Below, in pieces: positions 10,501-20,400 of a stretch of 64,000 bases of DNA (positions are counted from its first letter, which is position 1; each line of letters starts with the position of its first letter). This DNA is from Oceaniovalibus sp. ACAM 378 (lineage in GTDB: Bacteria > Pseudomonadota > Alphaproteobacteria > Rhodobacterales > Rhodobacteraceae): assembly GCF_008085915.1 (NCBI RefSeq), contig NZ_VSJK01000018.1, forward strand, positions 1 through 64,000, given 5' to 3'. The notes under the pieces are model-generated. The model searched no databases, was not told where the DNA came from, and saw only the letters and a list, made by a program, of their open reading frames with translations. A program made the position numbers and the translations under genes.

Positions 10501-10883
10501 AAAAGCCGTTGCTGGGGATCAAGGCTGATCGCTTCGCGCGGCGTAATGCCGAAAAAAGCCGGATCGAAGCCTTCGACATCGTCAAGAAAAGCGCCCCAGC
10601 GGGAATAGGTCTTGCCGGCTGCGTCAGGATCCGGGTCGTAGATCGGGTCGAGTTCCCAGCGGTGGGGGGGTACCTCGGTGACGACGTCACGTCCCTGCTT
10701 CAGCAGTTCCCAGAGCGCCTCGGGCGTGTTTGCCGAGCCGGGAAAACGACAGCCGATTCCAACAATTGCGACAGGTTCAGATCGGGCATTTCTGAGCCGA
10801 ATAAGCTCGTTCTCGAGACGATTGATCGTGGCGACCGACCGCTGGAGAAGACCGTGATAGTCTGTGCCTGGCTTGTTGCTCAT
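4530..10883 (-). CDS. Type I PKS, KS-AT-DH-ER-KR-ACP (last PKS of the minus operon)
   Basis: A 2117-residue fully reducing module. KS has Cys about 208 in DTACSSSMVAVH, plus EAHGTGT and KTNIGHTEG. AT has GHSIGEY about 654 and the malonyl-type HAFHS. DH has His about 954 in DHRIYGHAPFP. ER spans about 1440-1740 with HAITGGVGMAAAQIA. KR starts about 1755 (LITGGLRGIG), with an LDD motif and Tyr about 1899 in SNYAAANG. ACP has Ser about 2062 in LGMDSLM. It extends a chain by two carbons and reduces it to CH2; no methyltransferase is present. It starts ATG with a 4-nt overlap with the preceding PKS. The N-terminus has a short coiled-coil-like segment. The C-terminal tail ends in QWEEAEI and lacks the LSxDE-type tail of the earlier PKSs, which fits hand-off to an NRPS docking domain. 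Confidence 0.96.
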   Translation of the reverse strand: MSNKPGTDYHGLLQRSVATINRLENELIRLRNARSEPVAIVGIGCRFPGSANTPEALWELLKQGRDVVTEVPPHRWELDPIYDPDPDAAGKTYSRWGAFLDDVEGFDPAFFGITPREAISLDPQQRLLLEVTWEALEHAGIAPSSLSGSQTAIFVGMTAHDFAMRLAKFQADRTADAYAASGSTHSIAAGRLSYFLGVHGPNFALDTACSSSMVAVHEAVRALRSGDADMALAGGVTLTLTPVGAILTSRARMMSFTGKCHTFDAAADGYVRGEGCAMIALKRLGDAQRDGDRIIAVIKGSAINQDGRSTGVTAPNGRAQVAVLRAALKDAGLEPSDISYVEAHGTGTSLGDPIEINALGEVFGDRPHETPLLVGSLKTNIGHTEGAAGIAGIIKAALALQHRQIPAHLHFETPNPLISWDTLPIHIPVRLTPWEAPESGKLRAGASSFGFSGTNAHIILEEAPPPPEHLPLVERACTLLPLTGRSDKALAALAGQLASHLRATPNASIAATAAELGLGRSHLNRRVACVVTNRDDALAKLDAVAQGETPIGVVRGSVPGGSAPEVVMMFTGQGSQYPGMTRDLYQTEPVFRAALETCAATLEGQLEHKLIDVMFDKNPAMLNDTAYTQPALFAVEWALFKLWQSWGVEPAAVVGHSIGEYVAACVAGVFGLEDALRLIAARGSLMSALPRDGTMAAIFADAKTVSTALKDLEATCGIAAMNTPSNTVISGRRDTVATVMERLAKAGISGQELTVSHAFHSPLMDPILESFAEIASGIRFENPQIALVSNLNGQIAGPEIATPDYWTRHISQPVRFADSVATLLQTGFQSFLEVGPSASLIGMARQCDGAEKAHWVGSLRKGRNDSAAITEAAATLYVQGQPMNWDALQGGKLPASRIALPTYPFQRERYWPEFDDIPAQVRASGDHPLLGKSNPGPVQVFQSDIGTTTVPWLADHRIYGHAPFPAAGFIEMAFGAAKEALGTASVSLRDIEIRDGLILPEDGSVAMQVILNNEGAARRDIRIYSAQPAVDSAEPNWRLHMQAGLTEASLPHSEVSLPDVPQTASHLDAEHFYGWMASLGVEYGPAFRPLSEIRCHGDEAWARVCLPDSLSDSGFIAHPSLIDGCAQLLGALLFETEESGDAFMPVAIDECRVLAPVPRETLCHLTQRKTAKADELECDFSLFDTDGRLVLSARGFRFQRVKRSTLRRMMGAQDRSDWLFDLTWKSAPLSEPQPESAVGKWLILADETGTAEQLVQRLRAAGAEVCIARQGNTFTAGDDEVQLCGGDISQVRRLLDEIGAVRDIVNLWPLDATGHDDLLATALCLAQGAPDGARLWFVTRGSQSIAGEAPNLDQSPVNAFAGVVATERPETHCVRIDLDPTLSDGEADQLFRALTNPDREDQTAFRGDARFAARLAPGRIEPVAQQTPVLLDITERGVLENLKFVPVERVPPGSGQIELRVRATGVNFRDVLNTLGMYPGDPGPLGSECAGVVTAVGPGVTEFVIGTEVVAMTDRSFATFVTVDTTLVVAKPKHLTMAEAAAVPVAWLTAGYALKTLGKVKPGDKVLIHAITGGVGMAAAQIAHSLGARVFGTAGSPEKRALAIRLGAEAVGDSRSLSFVQDLMAATDDTGVDFILNSLAGEFIPASLGMLAERGRFVEIGKTDEWDQARIDKDYPGRIYHQLYLGEITASDSGLVRNMLQDIYDAMAEGTLTPMSHRAWPLEQAADAFRFMAQGHHTGKIVLTQTRPEGIRADASYLITGGLRGIGLRTAQWLVASGARNLILISRSGETEPFVPEIEALRTADVTVLTRAVDVADHGAMADLLTEAEAKLPPLRGIIHAAGILDDAMIPDMTPRRIAKVLAPKVNGARVLHALTAKQNLDFFVVFGSGAGLMGAAGQSNYAAANGFLDAFAHWRRAQGLHALSIDWGSWAEIGMAAHVDDRHQKRWASMGLKMIHPDEGVEMLADALFGSPSPQVGIVPMIRSKLPAEAGPLFSDILKQTAQASTDTDGDILAQLTSVGADEHLKLLGDWLAGQIVRVLALEPGMIDQRDRPLMDLGMDSLMAMELHNRLRAGLGKTVQVSDLLKGPTVNDLTGILLAELDGTKIDEGQWEEAEI

Positions 10884-13800
10884 GTGCTGAAATCCCTGTC
10901 CATTCGGTCCAGTTGGCTCGCGAGCTGTTCCGCCAATTCTTCTTCTGACATGGTGTCGTTTGCCATGTCGTACGGCTCTGCTGCGGGGGAGGTGACGCGC
11001 GTCGGGTCTGTGGATGATGCGAATTGCTCGCCGATGAAATCAGCAAGCGCGGTAACGGACGGGTAATCGAAAGTGACCGTTGTTGGCAGCGACAGCCCCG
11101 AGGCGACGTTGAGCAGGTTGCGAAGCTCAACGGCCATCAAGCTGTCGAGACCGCGCTGTTGGAGTGGCTCGGTAACGTCAATCGTGTCCTCTGGTGACCC
11201 ACCCAGCACCTTTAACGCTAGGTCGCGCACAGCGCCTTCCAGCACCGCGCGCCGACGATTGCGTGGCGTCGATGCGATCAACTTCGAAAGGTCCGCCTGA
11301 ACGCCGATGCCGGTTGCGCCGGCCGTTTTTCTTTCGGTGCCGTTCGGCGTCCGCATGTTGTTTGGGAGCAACTCGGAAAAAAGCGGCACTGCCGAGTCGC
11401 GATCGGCGACCGCCCTCCAGTCGGCATCGATAACAGCGACCTGCGGGCCTATCTGCGCGGCGTTGGTCAGAATTGCACCGAGCGCGCGCAGTCCAACCGA
11501 GGGAGCGATGGGGCGCAGAGCCTGAAATCCGCGGCTGTGCTGGCGGGCACCAGCGCCGATTTCGGCCCAAAGGCCCCAGTTGATGGTGAGCGCCGAGCGG
11601 CCCGCAGCGCACATCCTGTAGGCCAATGCATCTTCGAAGGCATTGGCCGCGGCATGGTTGGCTTGCCCCGCCGATCCCGCGACCGATGCGCCAGACGAGA
11701 ACATGACGAAACGTGCCGAGGTTGGCAGGGCCTGCATGAGGTTCCATGTCCCGGCGACCTTGGCCTTCATCACGGTTTCGATTTGTGCCCAGTCAAGGTT
11801 GACGATCACAGCGTCCGCCAACTCGCCTGCGGCGTGGATCGCCAGTCCGACCGGCGGGAGTTGGTCCCTGAGTTCATTCAGGCAGCGCTCGACATCGGGT
11901 GTGTCCGAGACATCGCCCTGCAAAACGCAAACTATCGCGCCGCAAGCTTTCATCCGGTCGATGGCTTCCCGCGCCGCTTCACCCGGAATCGATCGGCCAA
12001 GGAGTGCGATATATTGCGCGCCCTCACCGGCGAGCCATTCCGACACCGCCAAACCCAGCCCACCCAGCCCCCCGGTCACGAGGCACGTGGCATCCCTGGG
12101 GAAGTCCAGTGCAGCAGCGCGCAGTAATGCCCCGCCGGGAGCCAGTCGGCGAACCAGCCTTGTGCCGCCGCGCAGGGCTGATTGATCCTCGCCCCCCGAA
12201 CGGCGGAGTTCACCTGCGAGTGCGTCTGCGTGATCGGCACCTTCGACGTCAAGATCGATCCGCCGGACGGCGATCTCGGGGTGTTCCAAGGCCAAAGTAT
12301 GTGAAAAGCCCCAGACGGCGGCCTGCGCCGGTTCGGCGTCGTCTGTGTCCTGCGTTGCCTGTGCGCCACGTGTGACGATGCAAAGATGCGGCGCCTCGCC
12401 AGAGGCTGCCGCCATAGCATGTACCGTGCCCAGCAATCCCTCGAACAATGCGCGTTGTCCGGCCATCACGTCGTTCGCGCTCATACCGTCATCTGTTCTG
12501 ACATCAAGCGCGCCAAGATGGATGACGCCATCTGCATCACGTTGCCGCAAGGCATCTTGCAGCGCGACACTGTCCGCGACGATAGATGCGTCGTCGCCCG
12601 TCGCGTCGAGCGCGGTTTTCAACGCGAACTCCATGCTGCCACCGGGTACAATCAGCCAGCGCCGCTTGGCGTATTGCAGCGTGGGACGACGCGCGACAAA
12701 GATAACTTGTTCAGCCAACGCGCCCTTCGCTCCATCGGACGGCAGCGCACAAACCTCGCGAAAACCCATTTCGTCAAATAGCTCCAGCCAGTCGGATTGC
12801 GGCATTAGCGCATAAGACCGGCGTTGGGTGTCCCCATAGGACCACCAGCCGTCAAGCAATCCGACCGTCAGATCGCCGAACCTTTGCGGCTTGGTTGCTT
12901 CGAGTAGAAGCAAGATGCCGTCGGGCGCCAGCAGGTCGCGGATATGACCCAATGAGGTTTCCAGATCCGGCGTTGCATGGATGACGTTGCCTGCAAGAAT
13001 GACATCGAAGTCACAAAGGTCAAAACCCTGCTCTGTCGGAGGTACCGAAATATCAAGCGTTCTGAATTCCATTCCGGCACTTTGCTCAAAACGGCTGCGT
13101 GCTCGGTTCAGGAAGAGCGGCGAGATATCGGTGAAGACATAGTCCAATGCCTGACCGCCGAGTTGCTCCAGTATGCGCGCCGTGGCGCTGCCTGTGCCCG
13201 CGCCGATCTCAAGAATGCGCAGACGGCGGCCCTCTGGCCAGTTTTTCGCGATGGTGCCGACCATTTCGGCCAGAGCGGCGGTATAGGCGCGCGCGGGCGG
13301 CGACAACTCATAGAGGTTTTTCGCGAGTTCGAGCGAGCCTTCAGGGAAAAGCAACGCCAGAGGATCTATGTGCCCGCGCAACACGTTGGCCAATTCGCTG
13401 CCACAGCGTTGCGTCATCTCGGTTTCCGCTTCGCACGCGGGGAAAGCATCGCGCAACTCGACGGCCTTTGCCTGCATGTCGTGGAGTTCAGGTGACGTCA
13501 CCACACAATAATCCGCGCCCGACGGGTTCAGATTGCCATCCTCGGCAAGGATTTCGAGCATCCGATCCACAAGCCTGCGGTGCCTCGGATGCACCTCCGA
13601 GGTATTCACCACCTCCTCCGAGCTCAGCCGGTCGCCGACGGACAGCGGATGGCCCAGATCGCGCAGGGCCTGCACAATATAGCCAGAGGATAGCGCGTCG
13701 AGCCGCTCCATGAAGTCCGCATAGCGGGTTTCCAGCCCAAGATTTTCGGCCAGTGTTGCCAGCACAGGAGCACCGGCATTGACCAACTGCCCCGGTTCCG

Positions 13801-16800
13801 CGGGAACCGCATCTCGGCGCCAGACGATCTTTTGCACGATCCGCTTCACAGCATCCAGAGTTGGCTCAGCCACCAGATCTTCGGTCCGAATGCGGCGCAG
13901 GGTTATATTGTTGAAAGTAATCAGTGGCGCGCCGCCCTTCGACACCAGCCGCACGTCCGCCAGAAGGCTTTCGCTGTCATCGGGTTGCGTAACGCGCGCC
14001 TCGCAGAGGAAACGGTCAGGTAACGGCGCGTGCCAGATAATACGCGCGGCACCAAACATCAGGTAAGGTTCTTTGAGCGATGGCAAATCCAGCGCCCCGC
14101 CGATCACCTGAAGCGCGGTATCGACTGCGACTGGAGAGGCGAGATGATGACCGGATCGGGCCGAGCAAGTGACAATTTCGCCAATGGCGTATCCCTCGGC
14201 AGCCCGCAGCGTATCGATGTTGCGAAAGGCTGAACCGACGCTGATGCCCAGATCGGCAAGGTTCGAATAGAACTGTTCGACCGGAACCGGCTTTGTCGCA
14301 TCGTCGAAGAGCATCTGTTGCGGCGGAATGGCCGTTCCGCGTGCAAGCAGTCCCTCGCAGAGGCAGACCCAAGAGCCATCCTCCTGCCGCGCCGATACGC
14401 GGAAATGCGCTACGGACTCACTCTCGGGTGTTAGTGAAAGTTGCAGCAGTCGGATCGCATCACCGACAAGATCGAGCGGTTGTCGAAGCACGAAATCGCG
14501 GATCTCAACCGTGCCGTCGCCAAAATGCAGCTGTGCCACCTGCCAGGCCCAGTCCATTTGATATGTGGACAACAACATTGAATGGCCGTGGACTGACTGC
14601 TCGCGAAGCCAGGGCATCGTCGAAGGATCGAGTTCCACCTCGAACAACCGGGTTTCACCAAGTGAATGGATAATCTGGCGACCAGGTAGATTGCCCGCAG
14701 TGCTCGGCACTTTGGCTTTTTTCGTCGGCTCGATCCAGTAGCGCGCACGCGAAAACGGATAACCCGATAGTCTTGGACGTTGCCGTGGCCAAGGGGTGTC
14801 GAAGCTTCGCCAATCCACATTTACGCCACCCACATAGAGCCGGGACAGGTTTTCCAGCATCTCTTGCAGGTCATCATGACCGCGCCGAAGCGAACTCAGC
14901 CAGGTCGTGTGGGCAGCGTCGAGATTTGCCTGAGCGACCGGCAACAGAGCGGGATGCGGGCCGATTTCCAGAAACACGCTTGCCCCCGCCTTGGCGGCAG
15001 TGCCAAGACCGTCGGCGAACCGGACGGGTGCTCGAACATGCTCGCGCCAGTATCCCGGCTCGGTCAGTTTTCCGCTTTCGACTTGGCCAGTCAGATTGGA
15101 GATCAGCGATATCTCAGGGACGGTCAGAGTGCAGTTGGCCACCGCTGCTTCAAACGCGCTCAGCATCGGCTCCATCAGCGGCGAGTGAAACGCGTGCGAG
15201 ACGCGCAGGCGGGTCGGTGTAAACCCGTTCGCCCTTGCTGCGGCATCTGCTGCGTCCATCGCCGCCACCGCGCCAGAGATGACAACGTTTTGCGGCCCGT
15301 TGATCGACGCGATGTCAAGTTGATCCCGCCATGGTGCAATCAGATCCCGAGCCGCATCGGGCGTTATCTGCAGCGCAGACATGGCGCCCGGTTCGTCCAA
15401 AGACTGCATCATCGCGCCGCGCTTCGCGACCAGCGTCAGCGCTTCCTCAAGGGTAAAGACTCCGGCGACGCAGGCCGCTACATATTCGCCAAGGGAGTGT
15501 CCGAGTACCATATCCGGCACGACCCCCCAACTGCGCCACAGTGCGGCAAGGGCCCATTCCACGGCAAAAAGGGCTGGCTGTGCAACAGCGGTTTCGTCCA
15601 CCTCATCTGTGTTGCCTTTGATTACTGACAGAAGCGGGACGGGCATCACGCCATCCAGAAATGCGGCGCAGCGTTCGATCTCGGTCCGAAACACCGGATG
15701 CGCGTCATAGAGGCCTGCAGCCATCCCCGGATATTGCGCCCCTTGGCCGGTGAATACAAAGGCGAGCTTGGGTGCCCGCTGCCCGACCGTGTCTTTGGCA
15801 TAGCGTTTGTCGGTGCGGTCGCCCGCCTGCAACAATGCGTCGGCTTCGGCGGCGCTGGCGGCGACGACGGCAATTCGGTGCGGATAGTGGTCCCTGCCTG
15901 CATTGGAAACGTGGGCGATGTCAGCCAAGGCGCCGGCGCTTGCCAAGTCAGCCCGTCGAGCCTCGACCAGTTGGCTGAGACTGTCGGCGCTTCGTGCCGA
16001 GACGGTGAGGACGTGCAGCGGACGCTCGGCCAGTGTTGCGTTTGTGGCAGCGGCGATGGGTGCGGGTTCAAGAATGAGATGCACGTTGGTGCCGCTGAAC
16101 CCAAACGAACTGACGCCGGCCCGCAGTGGCAGATCGTCGGGCCAAGCCTCGCAAGATCGCTGTGGTTCGACGGTGTGATCGTTCCACCCTATCAACGGGT
16201 TAAGTTCTTTCAGGTTGACTTGACCCGGAAGCGTGCGGTGACTGATGGCCAGCGCCGCCTTGATGACACCAGCGACACCAGCGGCGGATTCGAGATGTCC
16301 GATTTGCGATTTGATCGAGCCGAGACGCAGCGGCGTGCTGCGGTCAACCTTCATGCAAAGCGCAGCACAGAGGGCATGCACCTCAATCGGGTCGCCGAGC
16401 GCTGTGCCGGTGCCGTGCGTCTCGACAAATCCGACGTCACCGGGTTCGAGACCGGCGTCGTCAAGCGCGGCTGTGATCACTGCCTGCTGCGCCGCGCCGT
16501 TCGGAGCGGTCAGCCCGTTGCTGCGGCCGTCCTGATTCATCGCGGATCCAGCGATTACGGCCACGATCCGGTCGCCGTCGGCCTCTGCATCGCTGAGCCG
16601 TTTAAGCACCAGCACTCCGCACCCCTCACCGCGAACGAAACCGTCGGCCCGCGCATCAAATGTCTTGCAGCGGCCGTCCGGCGCCATCATGTGGGCGCGC
16701 GATAACGCGATCGTCGTTTCCGGCGTCAGGATCAGGTTCACTCCGCCTGCCAGCGCCGCGTCGCTTTCGCCACGCCGGAGGCTTTGGACCGCCAGATGGA

Positions 16801-17437
16801 TCGCGACCAGCGAGGACGAGCAAGCTGTATCGATCGACAGGCTGGGCCCCGTGGTGCCAAGGACGTAAGACAGCCGACCCGACGCCATGGAATGCGCAAT
16901 TCCCGAGGCGGTATAGGCGTCATAGTCGGTAAGGCCAGCGTCGCGCAAAACGCCGTGATAGTCATTTCCGGAGATGCCGCAATAGATACCGGTTCGGGTT
17001 CCGAAAAGCCTTTTCGCCGGGATTCCCGCATCCTCAAGGGCCGCCCAAGCGGTTTCGAGCAACAGGCGCTGCTGGGGGTCGAGCGATTGGGCTTCACGCG
17101 GGGCAATGCCAAAAAATTGTGGATCAAATTGGTCGATGCCCTTGATCCATCCGCCCCAACGGGTTGAGATTTTGCCGGGCGCATCCGGATCGGGATCATA
17201 GAGGCTATCCACGTCCCAGCGATCCGCAGGCACCTCCGAGATCGCCTCGGTCCCATGCGTGATGAGGGACCAATAGGCGGCAGGTGTGTCAGAGCCGCCA
17301 GGAAAACGACAGCCGAGCCCGACGATGGCAATCGGAGTGCGCGCCTCTAACGCGTCGAGCCGGGCCTTTTGCTGCGCCGCAAGAAGCGCCAGCCGTTTGG
17401 GCGAATAGGCACTGATACGTTTGAGGAAATCGCTCAC
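10880..17437 (-). CDS. Type I PKS, KS-AT-DH(inactive)-MT-KR-ACP
   Basis: A 2185-residue module. KS has Cys about 204 in DTACSSSLVAIH. AT has GHSLGEY about 647 and HAFHS (malonyl). The DH-fold region near 944 reads WLREQSVHGHSMLLSTYQM where active DHs have DH..GxxxxP: the catalytic His is Gln and the Pro is Leu, so dehydration is not expected. C-methyltransferase is near 1409 (ILEIGAGTGSAT) with NVIHAT and LLLLEA retained. KR starts about 1784 (LVTGGLGGLG), with the usual catalytic Tyr replaced by His about 1927 (ANHAAAN). ACP has Ser about 2097. There is no ER. Predicted output is alpha-methyl, beta-hydroxy. Start is GTG at 17437, supported by AGGAGG six bases upstream; it shares one base with the preceding stop. 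The acidic C-tail (SEEELAEQL) looks like a docking helix. Confidence 0.95.
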   Translation of the reverse strand: MSDFLKRISAYSPKRLALLAAQQKARLDALEARTPIAIVGLGCRFPGGSDTPAAYWSLITHGTEAISEVPADRWDVDSLYDPDPDAPGKISTRWGGWIKGIDQFDPQFFGIAPREAQSLDPQQRLLLETAWAALEDAGIPAKRLFGTRTGIYCGISGNDYHGVLRDAGLTDYDAYTASGIAHSMASGRLSYVLGTTGPSLSIDTACSSSLVAIHLAVQSLRRGESDAALAGGVNLILTPETTIALSRAHMMAPDGRCKTFDARADGFVRGEGCGVLVLKRLSDAEADGDRIVAVIAGSAMNQDGRSNGLTAPNGAAQQAVITAALDDAGLEPGDVGFVETHGTGTALGDPIEVHALCAALCMKVDRSTPLRLGSIKSQIGHLESAAGVAGVIKAALAISHRTLPGQVNLKELNPLIGWNDHTVEPQRSCEAWPDDLPLRAGVSSFGFSGTNVHLILEPAPIAAATNATLAERPLHVLTVSARSADSLSQLVEARRADLASAGALADIAHVSNAGRDHYPHRIAVVAASAAEADALLQAGDRTDKRYAKDTVGQRAPKLAFVFTGQGAQYPGMAAGLYDAHPVFRTEIERCAAFLDGVMPVPLLSVIKGNTDEVDETAVAQPALFAVEWALAALWRSWGVVPDMVLGHSLGEYVAACVAGVFTLEEALTLVAKRGAMMQSLDEPGAMSALQITPDAARDLIAPWRDQLDIASINGPQNVVISGAVAAMDAADAAARANGFTPTRLRVSHAFHSPLMEPMLSAFEAAVANCTLTVPEISLISNLTGQVESGKLTEPGYWREHVRAPVRFADGLGTAAKAGASVFLEIGPHPALLPVAQANLDAAHTTWLSSLRRGHDDLQEMLENLSRLYVGGVNVDWRSFDTPWPRQRPRLSGYPFSRARYWIEPTKKAKVPSTAGNLPGRQIIHSLGETRLFEVELDPSTMPWLREQSVHGHSMLLSTYQMDWAWQVAQLHFGDGTVEIRDFVLRQPLDLVGDAIRLLQLSLTPESESVAHFRVSARQEDGSWVCLCEGLLARGTAIPPQQMLFDDATKPVPVEQFYSNLADLGISVGSAFRNIDTLRAAEGYAIGEIVTCSARSGHHLASPVAVDTALQVIGGALDLPSLKEPYLMFGAARIIWHAPLPDRFLCEARVTQPDDSESLLADVRLVSKGGAPLITFNNITLRRIRTEDLVAEPTLDAVKRIVQKIVWRRDAVPAEPGQLVNAGAPVLATLAENLGLETRYADFMERLDALSSGYIVQALRDLGHPLSVGDRLSSEEVVNTSEVHPRHRRLVDRMLEILAEDGNLNPSGADYCVVTSPELHDMQAKAVELRDAFPACEAETEMTQRCGSELANVLRGHIDPLALLFPEGSLELAKNLYELSPPARAYTAALAEMVGTIAKNWPEGRRLRILEIGAGTGSATARILEQLGGQALDYVFTDISPLFLNRARSRFEQSAGMEFRTLDISVPPTEQGFDLCDFDVILAGNVIHATPDLETSLGHIRDLLAPDGILLLLEATKPQRFGDLTVGLLDGWWSYGDTQRRSYALMPQSDWLELFDEMGFREVCALPSDGAKGALAEQVIFVARRPTLQYAKRRWLIVPGGSMEFALKTALDATGDDASIVADSVALQDALRQRDADGVIHLGALDVRTDDGMSANDVMAGQRALFEGLLGTVHAMAAASGEAPHLCIVTRGAQATQDTDDAEPAQAAVWGFSHTLALEHPEIAVRRIDLDVEGADHADALAGELRRSGGEDQSALRGGTRLVRRLAPGGALLRAAALDFPRDATCLVTGGLGGLGLAVSEWLAGEGAQYIALLGRSIPGEAAREAIDRMKACGAIVCVLQGDVSDTPDVERCLNELRDQLPPVGLAIHAAGELADAVIVNLDWAQIETVMKAKVAGTWNLMQALPTSARFVMFSSGASVAGSAGQANHAAANAFEDALAYRMCAAGRSALTINWGLWAEIGAGARQHSRGFQALRPIAPSVGLRALGAILTNAAQIGPQVAVIDADWRAVADRDSAVPLFSELLPNNMRTPNGTERKTAGATGIGVQADLSKLIASTPRNRRRAVLEGAVRDLALKVLGGSPEDTIDVTEPLQQRGLDSLMAVELRNLLNVASGLSLPTTVTFDYPSVTALADFIGEQFASSTDPTRVTSPAAEPYDMANDTMSEEELAEQLASQLDRMDRDFST

Positions 17438-20400
17438 TATGAGCCTCCTGTTGCCCTGGCGAAAAGAGCCTCGATCTCGTCTTCACTGAGAGTCTCCAGC
17501 GTATCGAGATTGGTGGCCTCGGAATGGTCTGGCGCGGGTTCGTCTGCCAGGACAGTGGTGATACGGGTTAACAAGCCATCAGTCAGTGCAGCGACCGTAG
17601 GGTGTTCGAATACCATCGTGGTCGGCAGGTTGAGTTTGCCACCCAGCCCTGCCGACAGCTTGTTGCGCAGATCGACTGCCATGAGCGAATCAAGGCCCAG
17701 ATCCCGAAGTGGCCGGTCCAGATCGATATCCTCAGATGTGGCAAGGTCGAGCGTTGATGCCACTTGATCGGCCACGAAATCCAACATGATGGCTCTCCGG
17801 GCTGTGCCTGTCGCTGCGGCAAGTGTGTCAAAGATCCGAGGGGGGGGCAGGCGGCGTTCGGTCCGGGCTGTGTCGGGTGTCGTTTCGGTCATCCGTTCGA
17901 GAAACGCGTGACCGATCATGTCGGGGCGCTGTGCCCGAAATCTGGTCCAGTCTATTGGGCAGGCCACGACGTGCGCCTGCCGCGACTCCATCGCCTTTTG
18001 CGCCATCGCAAGACCGGCAGCGTTCGTGATGGGCCGGATCCCTTTGTTGCCTGCCATCACATCTGCCGCCGTCTCTGCGGCGATGCCAGCTTCTGACCAC
18101 GCGCCCCAGGCAATGCTGATGGCCGGTAGACCGAGCGCCTGCCGGTGCTGCGCCAGCGCGTCCATAAAGGCGTTTGCCGCCGCGTGGTTGGTTTGGCCCG
18201 CCGATCCCAGCGTTCCGGCGACCGACGAATAGAGAACGAAGAAGTCCAATCCAAGCGAAAGGCTTTCCAGATGCAGGTTCCAGCTGCCGTCCACTTTTGC
18301 CCCAAGCGGCACAGCAAATTCGGCGCGGGACATGCGCAGAATGCTGGCATCCGAAAGTTGCCCGGCAGAATGGACGATACCCCTGAGTGGCGGCAGGTCG
18401 CGGACAATCTGTGCAAACAGGTCGGCCACCGCAGCGCGGTCAGACACGTCGATCTGCCGAGTCTCAATGCGAACCCCCTGCGCGCGCAACTCGGACAAAA
18501 CGGTAACAGTTGCCGCATCCGGCGCGCTGCGCGCCACAAGCACGAGCGTCCGAGCCCCACCGCGGACCATTTCGCGCGCCGTCTCCAGGCCCAGGCCGCG
18601 CGTTCCACCCGTGATGAGATAGCTGGCATCGGCCCGCAGATTTGCAAAGCTATGGGTTTCGGTCGGCGTCGGTAGCAGCACAATCTTGCCGATGTGCCGC
18701 GCCTGCGCCATGAACTCGAACGCCTCGCTCGCATGGTTCAGCGGAAAGGTTGTGACGGGCAGGGGGCGGATCTTGCCGCCACGCGCCGCTTCCATGACCT
18801 GAAGGAAAAGCGCGTCAGAGACTTCAGGCGACTCTGCGCGGATCGCTGCCAGATCAACGATTTGATAGGAGCCCTCGGGACGATGTTCGGCAAATCGGGC
18901 CGGTGTCCATAAATCTCGTTTGCCGATCTCGACAAGACGGCCCGTCGGGGCGAGGCAGGCGACTGTCGCGTCGATGAATTCGCCGGCCAGCGAGTTGAGC
19001 GCAAGATCCACGCCCTTGCCGCCCGTGGCTGTCATCGCCATTTCGGCAAACTCAATGTCCCTTGAAGAATAGACATGTTGAATGCCCGCAGCGCGCAATC
19101 GTTGCCGTTTGGCCTTGCTGCCAGCGGTGGCTATGATCCGCGCGCCTGCCGCCTGTGCTATCTGAACGGCGGCCGAGCCTACGCCACCGGCAGCGGCGTG
19201 GATCAGTACCCATTCGCCTCTGCGCATTTCGCCGATGTCGATCAACGCGTGCTGCGCCGTCATGAAGGCGAAAGGCAAGGTCGCGGCTTCAGCCGGTGAA
19301 ATACCTGTCGGCAGCAGGAACAGTTCGGCGTCGCGTCCAATGGCGCGGGTGGCGAAACAGCCAGTAGCAATGCCAACAACCCGGTCACCGGGCTGCAAAC
19401 CATGTACGTCGGCACCGACGGCTCGCACGATGCCGACGCATTCGCCGCCGAGCGGTTCGGTATCGTTTCTCATATTCAGCGCGTTCATCACATCCCGCAG
19501 GTTCAGACCGGCTGCGATCACATCGATCAAAACCTCGTCTGGACCGGGCTGCAGATCGTTCAAGGGCACCAGCCGCAGGTTCCCAAGCACACCATCTGAG
19601 GATTTTTCAAGCGCCACGGCGTGTGTTTCTGGCTGGGCCAGATCAGTTGCCGCAAGCCGCGCCGCAAAGCGGGTTTCGTCGCGCAGCGCGATCTCGGCTT
19701 CGTTCTGTGGTCCAGTCAGCAGGGATGCGAGGGCGTCCAGCACGGGCTGACCGTCGGCGCCGCGCGGCAGATCCAGCGAAGTCGCGCGCAGGTCCGGGAA
19801 TTCCGCGCGCAGCGCACGCATCATGCCCCATACAGCCGCCTGCGCTGGGTCTGGGCGATCGCCGCACGCGACCTTCTGGGATTGGCAGGTTGCGACGACA
19901 AGGCGCGGCATTTCGCCTTCCAACTTTTGTCGCAGGAGATTCTGAACGGTCTCGCGCAGGGCAGACAAAACGGGCTCGGGACCGCCGCGGGCCATATCCG
20001 CGCCGAGTGGCCGCAGATCGAGGATGCCGTCGGGAGCGCCGGAAAAATCAGCCAGCCACTCTGCCGATGATGTTCGCAGATCAACATTGATGCCCGCAGC
20101 GGTCAGAACATCGGCGGCCCGCGCCGTTTCGGCATCATCGGCAATTACGATCCAGGTCGCCTCTGTGACGCCGTCCGTGGCTGTCGGTTTGCGCGCCGCA
20201 AAAATGACTTGTCTTGATAGCGGATTGTTTCCGGACAGATTTTCCGCCTCCAGTCCGCATCCCCGAAGAAGTTCGATCCAGGCGCTCGGTCCTATCAGCG
20301 GGTATTCCGGTCTCAAATCCTTGTCCGCGAACAGCCACCAACCCTTGGTGAGGCCGAATGATAGATCTACCCAACGCTCGGGTGCGACGACTTCAAGCAA

